Positions 34,900 to 42,912 of a stretch of DNA of 58,907 nucleotides are shown here, piece after piece (within the stretch, counting starts at the first letter, position 1; the number at the start of each line of letters is the position of its first letter). Source of the stretch: Arthrobacter sp. Soil736 (lineage in GTDB: Bacteria > Actinomycetota > Actinomycetes > Actinomycetales > Micrococcaceae); NCBI RefSeq assembly GCF_001428005.1, contig NZ_LMSB01000019.1, positions 1,019-59,925 on the forward strand, in the 5' to 3' direction. Below the pieces are notes generated by a model. It did no database searches. It saw only the letters and a program-made list of their open reading frames with translations, and was not told where the DNA came from. The position numbers were made by a program, and so were the translations under genes.

Positions 34900-35886
34900 A
34901 TGTTCTGGACCTCATACTTCCTGGCGGTCCTGGCGATAGTACTGGCCTGGCCGGTGCCTATCCTCCTTTCCCGCGCCCACTGGCCGGCCCGGGATCCCTT
35001 CACGGCCATGCTGCTGTGGCAGGTCATCGGCCTCGCCGGCGGCCTGTCGATGATCGGCGCCATGCTGGTCTACGGCCTCGAACCGGTCGGGGACAACCTG
35101 ATCGCCGGGCTGCGGGCCCTGGCCGGAATGGTGCTGTACAACGCACCTACCACGTCGCTGGGCTTCTGGCACCTGTTTGCGCTCTCCGCGGCCGCCCTGC
35201 TGACGGCGCACCTCGTCTTCACGCTGCTGCTGACGTACTACAAGATCGAGCGGCAACGCCGGCGCCACCGTGAACTGCTGGCGTTGCTGGCCTCGCCCTC
35301 CGCGGACGGGACGGGCACCGTGGTGATCAACCATGATTCGCCGGTGGCGTACTGCCTGCCCGGCGGGGCACGATCCGTCACCGTGCTCTCCGACGGACTC
35401 ATGGCGGCCTTGGAACCCGCGGAGCTCCGGGCGGTCCTCATTCACGAGAACGCCCACCTTAACCAGCGCCACCATCTGCTGCTGTGGGCCTTCGCCGCCT
35501 GGCGCCAGGCCCTGCCCTGGCTGCCCACCACGCGCCTCGCCCAGGAAGCCGTGAACTCCCTGATCGAGATGCTCGCCGATGACGTCGCCCTCAGGACCGA
35601 AAGCAAGGCGACGCTGATCAAGGCCATAGCGATCGTCGCCAGCGGCTCTTCCGTTCCGCAGGCGGCACCGGCCATGGGCCCCGGCGCACTTCCCGGCGCG
35701 GGCCTGCAGCTGCCGGACGGCGCCGCCGGTGCCGGCTCGGCGAGCACGACGGCGTCACGCGTCAGCCGCCTTCTCTCGCCCCGGCCACCGCTTCCGGCCG
35801 CCCTCCGGGCCACAGTGGTGGCGGTCTGTGTCCTGCTGCTGGCCATGCCCACCGCGCTGCTGATCGTGCCCGGCCTGCTCGGCTGA
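34900..35886 (+). CDS. M56-family membrane metalloprotease (BlaR1/MecR1-like)
   Basis: A 328-residue membrane zinc protease. Helices at about 1-22, 34-58 and 88-113, plus one at the C-terminus, flank a cytosolic catalytic region. The HExxH motif is H182-ENAH, within LIHENAHLNQRHH, and Glu223 in SLIEMLADD is the likely third ligand. It lacks the penicillin-binding sensor domain of BlaR1, so the signal is not a beta-lactam bound there. It is seven bases after the BlaI gene and is presumably the protease that relieves repression. Convergent with parE. Confidence 0.93.
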   Translation: MFWTSYFLAVLAIVLAWPVPILLSRAHWPARDPFTAMLLWQVIGLAGGLSMIGAMLVYGLEPVGDNLIAGLRALAGMVLYNAPTTSLGFWHLFALSAAALLTAHLVFTLLLTYYKIERQRRRHRELLALLASPSADGTGTVVINHDSPVAYCLPGGARSVTVLSDGLMAALEPAELRAVLIHENAHLNQRHHLLLWAFAAWRQALPWLPTTRLAQEAVNSLIEMLADDVALRTESKATLIKAIAIVASGSSVPQAAPAMGPGALPGAGLQLPDGAAGAGSASTTASRVSRLLSPRPPLPAALRATVVAVCVLLLAMPTALLIVPGLLG

Positions 35887-35938
35887 GTCTGCCGGGCTGA
35901 TCACGCCCGGCCACCCCGGCTGCGTGTGCCCGAGGGCT

Positions 35939-38047
35939 TCAGGCGTCGATGCGGTCCCGGTCCAGGCTCGCGGCGCCGGCGATGATGAAGTCCTTCCGCG
36001 GCGCGACGTCGGATCCCATCAGCAGGTCGAACGTGGCTTCGGCATGCTGGGCGTTTTCGATGTTGACCTTGCGGAGCATGCGGTGCCGTGGATCCATGGT
36101 GGTTTCGGCGAGCTGCTCGGCGTCCATCTCTCCCAGGCCCTTGTAGCGCTGGATGGGTTCCTTGTATTTCTTGCCGTCCTTGGCGAGCCTGGCAAGGAGG
36201 GCATGGAGCTCCGCCTCGGAGTAGGTGTAGATCATCTCGTTGGCCTTCTGGCCCGGGTTGATGACTTCCACGCGGTGCAGCGGCGGCACCGCCGCGAACA
36301 CCCGGCCCTGTTCCACCATGGGGCGCATGTAGCGGAAGAAGAGCGTGAGCAGCAGTGTGCGGATGTGGGCTCCGTCCACGTCGGCGTCTGTCATGAGGAT
36401 GACCTTGCCGTAGCGGGCCGCTTCAATCGCGAAGCTGCGCCCCGAACCGGCTCCGACCACCTGGATCAGGGCCGCGCATTCCGCGTTGGAGAGCATGTCC
36501 CCCACCGATGCCTTCTGGACGTTCAGGATCTTGCCGCGGATGGGCAGCAGGGCCTGGAAGTCGGAGGACCGTGCGAGCTTCGCGGTGCCGAGGGCCGAAT
36601 CGCCCTCGACGATGAACAGCTCCGAGCGGGCGACGTCGTCGGTGCGGCAGTCCGCCAGCTTCGTGGGCATCGACGACGTCTCGAGCGCGGTCTTCCGGCG
36701 CTGCGTTTCCTTGTGGACGCGGGCCGAGATGCGCGACTTCATCTCGCTGACGATCTTCTCCAGCAGCAGCGCCGACTGTGCCTTGTCGTTGCGGTTCGCC
36801 GAGTTGAGCTTGGCCGCGATCTCCTTTTCCACCACCCTGGCCACAATCGCCTTGACCGCCGAGGTGCCCAGGATTTCCTTCGTCTGGCCCTCGAACTGCG
36901 GCTCAGCAAGCCTGACGGTCAGGACGGCGGTCAGGCCGGCGAAAATGTCGTCCTTCTCGATCTTGTCGTTGCCGGCCTTCAGCTTCCTGGCGTTGGTCTC
37001 GACGGCCTTGCGGAAGGTCTTGACCAGGGCCTGTTCGAAGCCGGCCTGGTGCGTGCCGCCCTTGGGGGTGGAGATGATGTTGACGAAGCTGCGGACCGCG
37101 GTGTCGTAGCCGATCCCCCAGCGCAGCGCGACGTCCACTTCGCAGTCGCGTTCGACCTCCGCCAGCTTGCTGTGGCCTTTGTCGTCCAGCACGGGGACGG
37201 TTTCCTTGAACTTACCGGCGCCGTGCAGGCGCCAGACGTCCGTCACGCCCGAGTCGATCGCGAGGAATTCCACGAACTCCGAGATGCCGCCGTCATGGTG
37301 GAACACCTCTTCGTGCGGACCCAGCTCGCCCGGGGTTCCGGCGAGCTTGCGTTCGTCCCGCACCGTTAGCTTCAGGCCCGGCACCAGGAAGGACGTCTGG
37401 CGGGCGCGCGCGGCAAGTTCGTCATAGGAGAACTTGGCGTCGGGCGTGAAGATCTGGCGGTCCGCCCAGTAGCGGATGCGCGTTCCGGTCACGCCCCGCT
37501 TGGCCTTGCCCACGACGTCGAGCACGGAATCGTCCACGAACGCGGCGAACCCGGCGGCCGGATCGGGCCGCGGGCCGCTGTCCTTGAACCGGCCGGGCTC
37601 GCCCCGGCGGAAGCACATCTTGTAGGTTTTGCCCCCGCGGTCCACTTCCACATCGAGCCGGGCGGAGAGCGCGTTGACCACCGATGCGCCCACTCCGTGG
37701 AGGCCGCCGGATGCGGTGTAGGAGCCGCCGCCGAACTTGCCGCCGGCGTGGAGCTTGGTAAAGACGACCTCGACGCCTGTGAGGCCGGTCTTGGGTTCCA
37801 CATCCACGGGGATGCCGCGGCCGTCGTCGTGGATCTCAACGGAATTGTCCGCGTGCAGGATAATCTTGATGTCGTGGCCGAAGCCCGCCAGCGCCTCATC
37901 GACGGAGTTGTCGATAATTTCCCAGAGGCAGTGCATCAGTCCCCTGGAGTCCGTGGAACCGATGTACATGCCCGGACGCTTGCGGACCGCCTCCAGGCCC
38001 TCCAGCACCGAAAGGTGGCGGGCGGTGTAATCAGAACTCGGTGTCAC
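35939..38047 (-). CDS. parE: DNA topoisomerase IV subunit B (ParE / GyrB family)
   Basis: A 702-residue ATPase subunit of a type IIA topoisomerase. The GHKL ATPase has EIIDNSVDEALAGFG, then EIHDDGRGIPVD and GGLHGVGASVVNALS. The transducer lysine lies in the RWGIGYD to STPKGGTHQ stretch, and the Toprim domain is ELFIVEGDSALGTAK with TDADVDGAHIRTLLL. The C-terminus has EPIQRYKGLGEMDAEQL. ParE is favoured over GyrB by lack of association with recF/gyrA and by the parC gene nearby. GTG start with AGGAG upstream. It is the partner of the ParC at 23.8 kb. Confidence 0.92.
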   Translation of the reverse strand: MTPSSDYTARHLSVLEGLEAVRKRPGMYIGSTDSRGLMHCLWEIIDNSVDEALAGFGHDIKIILHADNSVEIHDDGRGIPVDVEPKTGLTGVEVVFTKLHAGGKFGGGSYTASGGLHGVGASVVNALSARLDVEVDRGGKTYKMCFRRGEPGRFKDSGPRPDPAAGFAAFVDDSVLDVVGKAKRGVTGTRIRYWADRQIFTPDAKFSYDELAARARQTSFLVPGLKLTVRDERKLAGTPGELGPHEEVFHHDGGISEFVEFLAIDSGVTDVWRLHGAGKFKETVPVLDDKGHSKLAEVERDCEVDVALRWGIGYDTAVRSFVNIISTPKGGTHQAGFEQALVKTFRKAVETNARKLKAGNDKIEKDDIFAGLTAVLTVRLAEPQFEGQTKEILGTSAVKAIVARVVEKEIAAKLNSANRNDKAQSALLLEKIVSEMKSRISARVHKETQRRKTALETSSMPTKLADCRTDDVARSELFIVEGDSALGTAKLARSSDFQALLPIRGKILNVQKASVGDMLSNAECAALIQVVGAGSGRSFAIEAARYGKVILMTDADVDGAHIRTLLLTLFFRYMRPMVEQGRVFAAVPPLHRVEVINPGQKANEMIYTYSEAELHALLARLAKDGKKYKEPIQRYKGLGEMDAEQLAETTMDPRHRMLRKVNIENAQHAEATFDLLMGSDVAPRKDFIIAGAASLDRDRIDA

Positions 38048-38237
38048 AGGTCGTGGACTCCTTCAGCGACGGGCCTGGTAAGGCGTTAAAAAGCTCCCTC
38101 TAGCCTAGTCCTGCGGGGCCGTTTCGCCCTGCTGCCACTCCCGCCGCAGCGTCAGGCTGCCACTGTTTGTTACGGAGACGTGATACGCGGACAGCGAAAG
38201 TGACACATCCTTGCCATGGATTGGCTGCGAATGCTGG

Positions 38238-38247
38238 TTATATAGAT
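38238..38247 (+). promoter_or_regulatory. AT-rich -10 region of the DUF7455 gene
   Basis: TTATATAGAT is the most AT-rich ten bases nearby and lies about 25-35 bases before the start, suitable for a -10 region with a short leader. No clear -35 is present at normal spacing (TTGCCA at 38211 is too far). Confidence 0.4.
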
Positions 38248-38272
38248 GTACAGATCTACTAAGGAGGCCGAC

Positions 38273-38494
38273 ATGACAACAGCAGTTGCCGACCGCACAC
38301 TCACCGCAGCTGACCGGTGCGACCGTTGCGGTGCGCAGGCATACGTTCGGGTTGTACTCGAGTCCTCCGGAGGCGAGCTGCTCTTCTGCGCTCACCATTC
38401 ACGTGCCGTCGAAGCGACCCTCAAGCCGCTGAGCTCGGACTGGCACGATGAGACGGGCCGGCTTCACGAGAAGGCACCGGTACCGGTCGACTAG
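38273..38494 (+). CDS. DUF7455 small zinc-binding protein
   Basis: A 73-residue actinobacterial protein with CDRCGAQAYVRV followed by LLFCAHHSRAVE, a C-x2-C...C-x2-H arrangement likely to bind one zinc. The start is fixed by AAGGAGG five bases before ATG. Function unknown, though the family is widely conserved and often located near sigA. Two strong hairpin terminators follow, so it is an isolated transcript, probably well expressed. Confidence 0.88.
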   Translation: MTTAVADRTLTAADRCDRCGAQAYVRVVLESSGGELLFCAHHSRAVEATLKPLSSDWHDETGRLHEKAPVPVD

Positions 38495-38519
38495 ACCAAG
38501 CAGCTGAAAAGCGCGAAAC

Positions 38520-38559
38520 AAAAAAGCCAGGGCTCCCGGCAAGGGGCCCTGGCTTTTTT
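38520..38559. terminator. Strong terminator after the DUF7455 gene
   Basis: Arms AAAAAAGCCAGGGC (38520-38533) and complement (38546-38559) end in six T on the plus strand, a classical intrinsic terminator. The six A at the left make it work on both strands. Confidence 0.92.
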
Positions 38560-38570
38560 CTGCCTGAAAA

Positions 38571-38618
38571 CAAAGCCAGGGCCGCCATCCGGATTATCCG
38601 GTGGCGGCCCTGGCTTTG
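38571..38618. terminator. Second terminator, between DUF7455 and sigA
   Basis: Arms CAAAGCCAGGGCCGCCA (38571-38587) and complement (38602-38618) are perfect; the loop itself pairs as CCGGAT/ATCCGG. It shares the core GCCAGGGC with the terminator 40 bases before it. It probably stops sigA transcription on the minus strand. Confidence 0.85.
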
Positions 38619-38639
38619 GCGTCCGATCCAAAGGCTCCT

Positions 38640-38686
38640 GGTTCAGGAAGCATCCGGTTCAGGAAGCCTCCGGTTCAGGAAGCTCC
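38640..38686. repeat. 16-bp tandem repeat at the 3' end of sigA
   Basis: Three consecutive copies: GGTTCAGGAAGCATCC (38640), GGTTCAGGAAGCCTCC (38656) and GGTTCAGGAAGCTCC (38672, one base short). The array ends at the sigA stop codon. It is too short and spacer-free to be CRISPR. Confidence 0.85.
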
Positions 38687-40002
38687 TAGTCCAGGTAGTC
38701 CCGCAGGACCTGGGACCGCGACGGGTGCCGCAGCTTGGACATGGTCTTGGATTCGATCTGGCGGATACGCTCACGCGTGACACCGTAGACCTTGCCGATT
38801 TCGTCTAAAGTCTTCGGCTGACCGTCCGTGAGGCCAAAGCGCATGGCCACCACTCCGGCTTCGCGCTCGGACAGCGTATCCAGCACCGAGTGCAGCTGTT
38901 CCTGCAGCAGCGTGAAGCTCACGGCGTCGGCCGGAACCACGGCTTCGGAGTCCTCGATGAGGTCGCCGAACTCGGAATCCCCGTCCTCGCCGAGCGGCGT
39001 GTGGAGGGAAATCGGTTCGCGGCCGTACTTCTGGACTTCGACAACCTTTTCCGGCGTCATGTCCAGCTCGAGGGCCAGCTCTTCGGGCGTGGGTTCCCGG
39101 CCGAGGTCCTGCAGCATCTGGCGCTGCACGCGGGCGAGCTTGTTGATGACTTCAACCATGTGGACCGGAATACGGATGGTGCGGGCTTGGTCCGCCATGG
39201 CGCGGGTGATGGCCTGGCGGATCCACCACGTGGCGTAGGTCGAGAACTTGAAGCCCTTCGTGTAGTCGAACTTCTCGACGGCACGGATGAGGCCCAGGTT
39301 TCCTTCCTGGATGAGGTCAAGGAAGAGCATGCCACGGCCGGTGTAGCGCTTGGCCAGCGACACCACGAGACGGAGGTTCGCCTCAAGGAGGTGGTTCTTG
39401 GCGCGCTTGCCGTCATGGATGATGAATTCAAGCTCACGCTTGTACTTCGGATCCATGGAACCGTCGTCGGCGTTGATCTTCTCCTCGGCGAAGAGGCCGG
39501 CCTCGATCCGGAGGGCGAGGTCAACCTCCTGCTCGGCGTTGAGGAGGGCGACCTTGCCGATCTGCTTCAGGTAATCCTTAACAGGGTCGGCGGTGGCACC
39601 GGCGGACATGACCTGCTGGACAGGTGCATCGTCGTCGTCGGCATCGGAGTAGACAAATCCAGAGCCGGTAGGCGCCGCGGCACCCTTGCCTGCCTCGTCG
39701 GCTTCGTCAACGAGATCGGCGGTGTCGGGTGATACGTCGTCGAGATCCTCTTCGACGTCCACATCGTCGTCGGAAGTTGAGCGGCTTCCGGCAGCTTCGG
39801 CTGCCGCCTTGGCGCCGGGCTTGGGGCCGCGCTTCTTCGGCTCGGGCTTCGAAGCGGCAGACGTTGAGCCGCCATCGGCGATCGCTGCAGCCTTGTTGGC
39901 GGCGCGGGTGGCTGCACGCTTGGCGCTGGTTGCCGCCTTCTTCTCCTCGGCAGACGCATCGGCCAGGGCGGCGGGTTCCTTCTTCGCGGAAGACGGGGTC
40001 AC
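38686..40002 (-). CDS. sigA: Primary RNA polymerase sigma factor (SigA/HrdB type)
   Basis: A 438-residue principal sigma factor. After an Ala/Lys- then Asp-rich N-terminal 125 residues come region 1.2 ([21 protein letters not shown]) and region 2 with [40 protein letters not shown] and [20 protein letters not shown]. Region 3 has [18 protein letters not shown], and region 4 has [20 protein letters not shown] with the usual end [11 protein letters not shown]. It directs transcription of housekeeping genes. GTG start behind AAAGG. It is alone on its transcript, separated from the AlkZ-like gene upstream by about 260 bases in which I see no gene. Confidence 0.97.
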   Translation of the reverse strand: MTPSSAKKEPAALADASAEEKKAATSAKRAATRAANKAAAIADGGSTSAASKPEPKKRGPKPGAKAAAEAAGSRSTSDDDVDVEEDLDDVSPDTADLVDEADEAGKGAAAPTGSGFVYSDADDDDAPVQQVMSAGATADPVKDYLKQIGKVALLNAEQEVDLALRIEAGLFAEEKINADDGSMDPKYKRELEFIIHDGKRAKNHLLEANLRLVVSLAKRYTGRGMLFLDLIQEGNLGLIRAVEKFDYTKGFKFSTYATWWIRQAITRAMADQARTIRIPVHMVEVINKLARVQRQMLQDLGREPTPEELALELDMTPEKVVEVQKYGREPISLHTPLGEDGDSEFGDLIEDSEAVVPADAVSFTLLQEQLHSVLDTLSEREAGVVAMRFGLTDGQPKTLDEIGKVYGVTRERIRQIESKTMSKLRHPSRSQVLRDYLD

Positions 40003-40266
40003 AGAAAACCTTTCTAGCGGCGGTCTGTGGAATCACCATACGGGCAACACCACTATGACCCTGTCAAGTCCGTGACTGATATCAGGTGCAACCGCGGCTG
40101 GCAGAGCCATTAAGTAGAACTGCCGGGGCGGCCGCAATGTTCCCGTTTCCGGGTTCAATTGCAAGCACTGATTCACGGACCCAACCGGGTCTCGGCAACC
40201 ATTGTCTCATGGTTTTCCCCAACATGGCCGCTGGGGCTGTAATACGCGGGTGCCGGCGCTGTCCTG

Positions 40267-41463
40267 TCAGTAGGTGTCGAACTCGACGTCCACGGACGAC
40301 GCGCCTCGCAACGGCGCGACCTGCTCGGCCTCACAATCTAGCGACCTCTTGTCCCGATCTGGCAGCGAGCCGAACGTCTTGATGGTGATGGTCAGCTTCC
40401 GGCCGCTCTTGCGTGGACGCCATGTGCCGACGATTTTGCCGCCTGCGAGGACCGTGCCCGGTGCGCCGACCGTCTTCCACGCTTCCGGGTGGTACTTCTT
40501 GTCGACGATCGTTTCGCGGTAGCGCATCTGGGTATAAGGGTCACGTGGCGGGAGCAGGCGCACCCCCTTCGGCCGGGGTGCCGACCGCAGTGCGTCGAGA
40601 TCCTCGGTGAGGATCCATGACGTGCCGCCAAACTCGACCTGCGTCAGCTCGTCCTCGACCAGGTTCCACCAGGGGTCGGTGTCACCGGGATAGATCCCTG
40701 CCCACGCGGCGAAGTCTCCGCGTGTCGACGGTCCGTAGCAGCGCAGGTAACGGCGAAGCAGTTCGGCGCGCGCGAGGCCCGGGTCGATGTCCGGGATCGG
40801 ATGGCCCAGCCACTCGTCGACCAGGACGAACGGTGCTTTGTTCCCGGCGCGCGGCGCGAAGCAGACCACCCGCTGCAACGTGAGGATGCGGACGCAGAAA
40901 TGTACGACACCCTCCCCGAGCGGTTGACCCGGGGCGTAGGGACCTTCTTCCTCCCAGGTGTCGCGTTGTCGCTTCGGCAGCCTGCGGGCAATACGCGTGG
41001 CGATCTCCGCGCCCAGCTCGTTGATGGCCAGCCTGCGCCCGGACAGCACGTCACCGATCTCGGCGCCGGTCAGCTCGACCGTCTCTATCAGGCTCATGTT
41101 AAGTTCGTCCAACGCCTGCTCCACGCCGGGAACGAGATGGCGCATCGCCTCCTCGGTCGGCGGTAGCACGCCGGTGGTGAATACGGGTGCGTCCGAGGCC
41201 GGGAAGTAGAACGGCGAGCCGCGCATGCACCAGGTCTGCAGCAGGCTCTTCTCCTCGGCGACTGCGTCGGCCACCTGTTCCTGCGTGAGGTTCCGCACCC
41301 TGGCGTGCAGGGCAAGCAACGCCGACCCGGGCGGGCTGTTCTGAATCCCGCACCGGCCGGCGGCGTCGAGCAGCCCACCTTCGCCCAACCGCTCGGTGAG
41401 ATGATGGGCGCCAAGACGAAACGCGATGACCTCGCCCTTCGAAACCCTGTGAGCCACCGGCAC
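40267..41463 (-). CDS. Winged-helix DNA-binding (HTH_42 / AlkZ-like) protein
   Basis: A 398-residue protein of PF06224, the fold of the AlkZ/AlkX interstrand-crosslink DNA glycosylases. The N-terminus has IAFRLGAHHLTERLG and the helix ALLALHARVRNLTQEQV. The middle has RRYLRCYGPSTRGDFAAWAG, typical of the family, and the C-terminus ends in a beta domain (VGTWRPRKSGRKLTI). The AlkZ catalytic Gln-x-Gln seems to correspond to IQNSP here, so only the first Gln is present and glycosylase activity is doubtful. GTG start. It stands between sigA and DUF4192 without operon partners. Confidence 0.85.
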   Translation of the reverse strand: MPVAHRVSKGEVIAFRLGAHHLTERLGEGGLLDAAGRCGIQNSPPGSALLALHARVRNLTQEQVADAVAEEKSLLQTWCMRGSPFYFPASDAPVFTTGVLPPTEEAMRHLVPGVEQALDELNMSLIETVELTGAEIGDVLSGRRLAINELGAEIATRIARRLPKRQRDTWEEEGPYAPGQPLGEGVVHFCVRILTLQRVVCFAPRAGNKAPFVLVDEWLGHPIPDIDPGLARAELLRRYLRCYGPSTRGDFAAWAGIYPGDTDPWWNLVEDELTQVEFGGTSWILTEDLDALRSAPRPKGVRLLPPRDPYTQMRYRETIVDKKYHPEAWKTVGAPGTVLAGGKIVGTWRPRKSGRKLTITIKTFGSLPDRDKRSLDCEAEQVAPLRGASSVDVEFDTY

Positions 41464-41518
41464 ATACTATCGCCGCCCGCCAGCCGACCCGCGTGAGGAC
41501 ATCAGTGGTCGCGGAATG

Positions 41519-42814
41519 TTATGCGGCGTCCGTCCCAAACTTCTGCCAGGCCGCCTCACGGCGTGCGGCCCACCCGCAGATGGTTCCGCGGCGGACCACT
41601 TCGGAAAGCAGTTCCGCGAGCCTGTATCCCGGGCTGGCCTCCAATGCCTGGCTCAGCGAAGCGTGGGCGAAGGACCCCCTCCCCCGGCACCATTCGATCC
41701 ATCCCTTTGCCGTTAGGGCAGCAGCCCGTGCTTCACCCGGGCCGCGGGAGGACAGTTGAAGCATCACCTCTTCGAGGCGCTTCATCGTGTTCCAGTCGGG
41801 CAGCGACGGGCTCAGGCCCAGCAGGACCTCGCCGTATCCGGGCACGGGCACAGCGTCGCGACCGCGGGACGTCCCCTGATCCGCACGGCCGGCTCCCGCA
41901 TCGGTCTCCGGCTGGCCTGCCGGACGGGACAGGGCCGGACCGGACAAGTCCGGACTAGGCAGGGCCGGACCGGACGGCGGCAGGCCGGCCCGCGCCGAGA
42001 AGATCCCGAATTCCTCCGCGCCTTCCTCTGCCGCTGTACGTCCCGCGGCAGCCATGACCAGGACGGCGTCACGCCACGGCGGGACGCGAAGGCACGCACG
42101 CAGGAATCCTGCCATTTCCGGCCGGAGGTCGGCGCCGGGGTCGGCGGCCAGCACCCTTTCCCACGCGTCCAGGACCCTGTCGAACTGGGGCCGGCTGGTC
42201 CGCCTGCTCTCAAGCTCGCCGGCCCAGCGCTGCTCGGCGGCCTCCACGGCCGGGTCCGGCGCCGCCTGCCGGCTATCGTCCTCGACCAGGGCGGTTCCGG
42301 GCGGCGCCCCGACGCTGCTGCCAAGGAACACCATCTCCGCATTGAGGCGGCTGTCGCGGATCTCGGCCACGGGACGGCCGGGCAGCGCGCAGCAGCCGGC
42401 ATCAGTGCAGTAGGCGTTGCGCCAGTACTCATCGCCGACGTACCAGGCGTCCCGCACCGGCATTCCGGCGAGTCCGAGCGCGGATTCAAGATCAGCCAGC
42501 AGCGGCCGGCCCGCGCCCTGCCCGGATTCCCCCGGCCCGGAGGCGTCCGTCCAGCCGTCATTGGTGAAGAACATCAGCAGGGAGCCGTCGGCGGCGTCGT
42601 CTGCGAGCAGGTAACCGGCCACGGTCCGGGCGAAGTCTTCCCGCTCGCGGCGGGATCCGGATACGGGCAGATCGACCCGGAGCGTGGCTCCGAGGCGCTT
42701 GCCCTGCATGGTCATGGCCACGAGGCTGCGGGACGGCCAATATCCCAGGCTGTGCGGAACGTACCCCAGGATGTCTTCGGGGCCGGTGATGGTGAGGTGC
42801 TGGGGTGCTGTCAT
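41519..42814 (-). CDS. DUF4192 domain-containing protein
   Basis: A 431-residue actinobacterial protein. It opens LTITGPEDILGYVPHSLGYWP, the defining start of DUF4192, followed by SLVAMTMQGKRLGATLRVDLP. The C-terminal part (about 320-430) has alpha-helical repeats: LEASPGYRLAELLSEVVRRG. A low-complexity stretch near 275-300 is encoded by a 30-bp period repeat (AGGGCCGGACCGGAC at 41931 and 41961). Function unknown. It is transcribed alone, 55 bases from the AlkZ-like gene. Confidence 0.88.
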   Translation of the reverse strand: MTAPQHLTITGPEDILGYVPHSLGYWPSRSLVAMTMQGKRLGATLRVDLPVSGSRREREDFARTVAGYLLADDAADGSLLMFFTNDGWTDASGPGESGQGAGRPLLADLESALGLAGMPVRDAWYVGDEYWRNAYCTDAGCCALPGRPVAEIRDSRLNAEMVFLGSSVGAPPGTALVEDDSRQAAPDPAVEAAEQRWAGELESRRTSRPQFDRVLDAWERVLAADPGADLRPEMAGFLRACLRVPPWRDAVLVMAAAGRTAAEEGAEEFGIFSARAGLPPSGPALPSPDLSGPALSRPAGQPETDAGAGRADQGTSRGRDAVPVPGYGEVLLGLSPSLPDWNTMKRLEEVMLQLSSRGPGEARAAALTAKGWIEWCRGRGSFAHASLSQALEASPGYRLAELLSEVVRRGTICGWAARREAAWQKFGTDAA

Positions 42815-42912
42815 GCATCCAGCCTCGGGCAGTCAGTTACCGTCCGGTAGGCCCAGATTTTGCCATGTGGATTAAGCCGGGTGTGGAGGGATAGTGCCTG
42901 CCGAGGTCGCTG

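Noticed and set aside
35939..38047. GyrB assignment
   Set aside because: Close in family, but the nearby ParC-type subunit and absence of recF/gyrA context favour ParE. Confirmation needs the full genome.
38640..38686. CRISPR array
   Set aside because: Repeats are 16 bp, directly adjacent without spacers, and only three.
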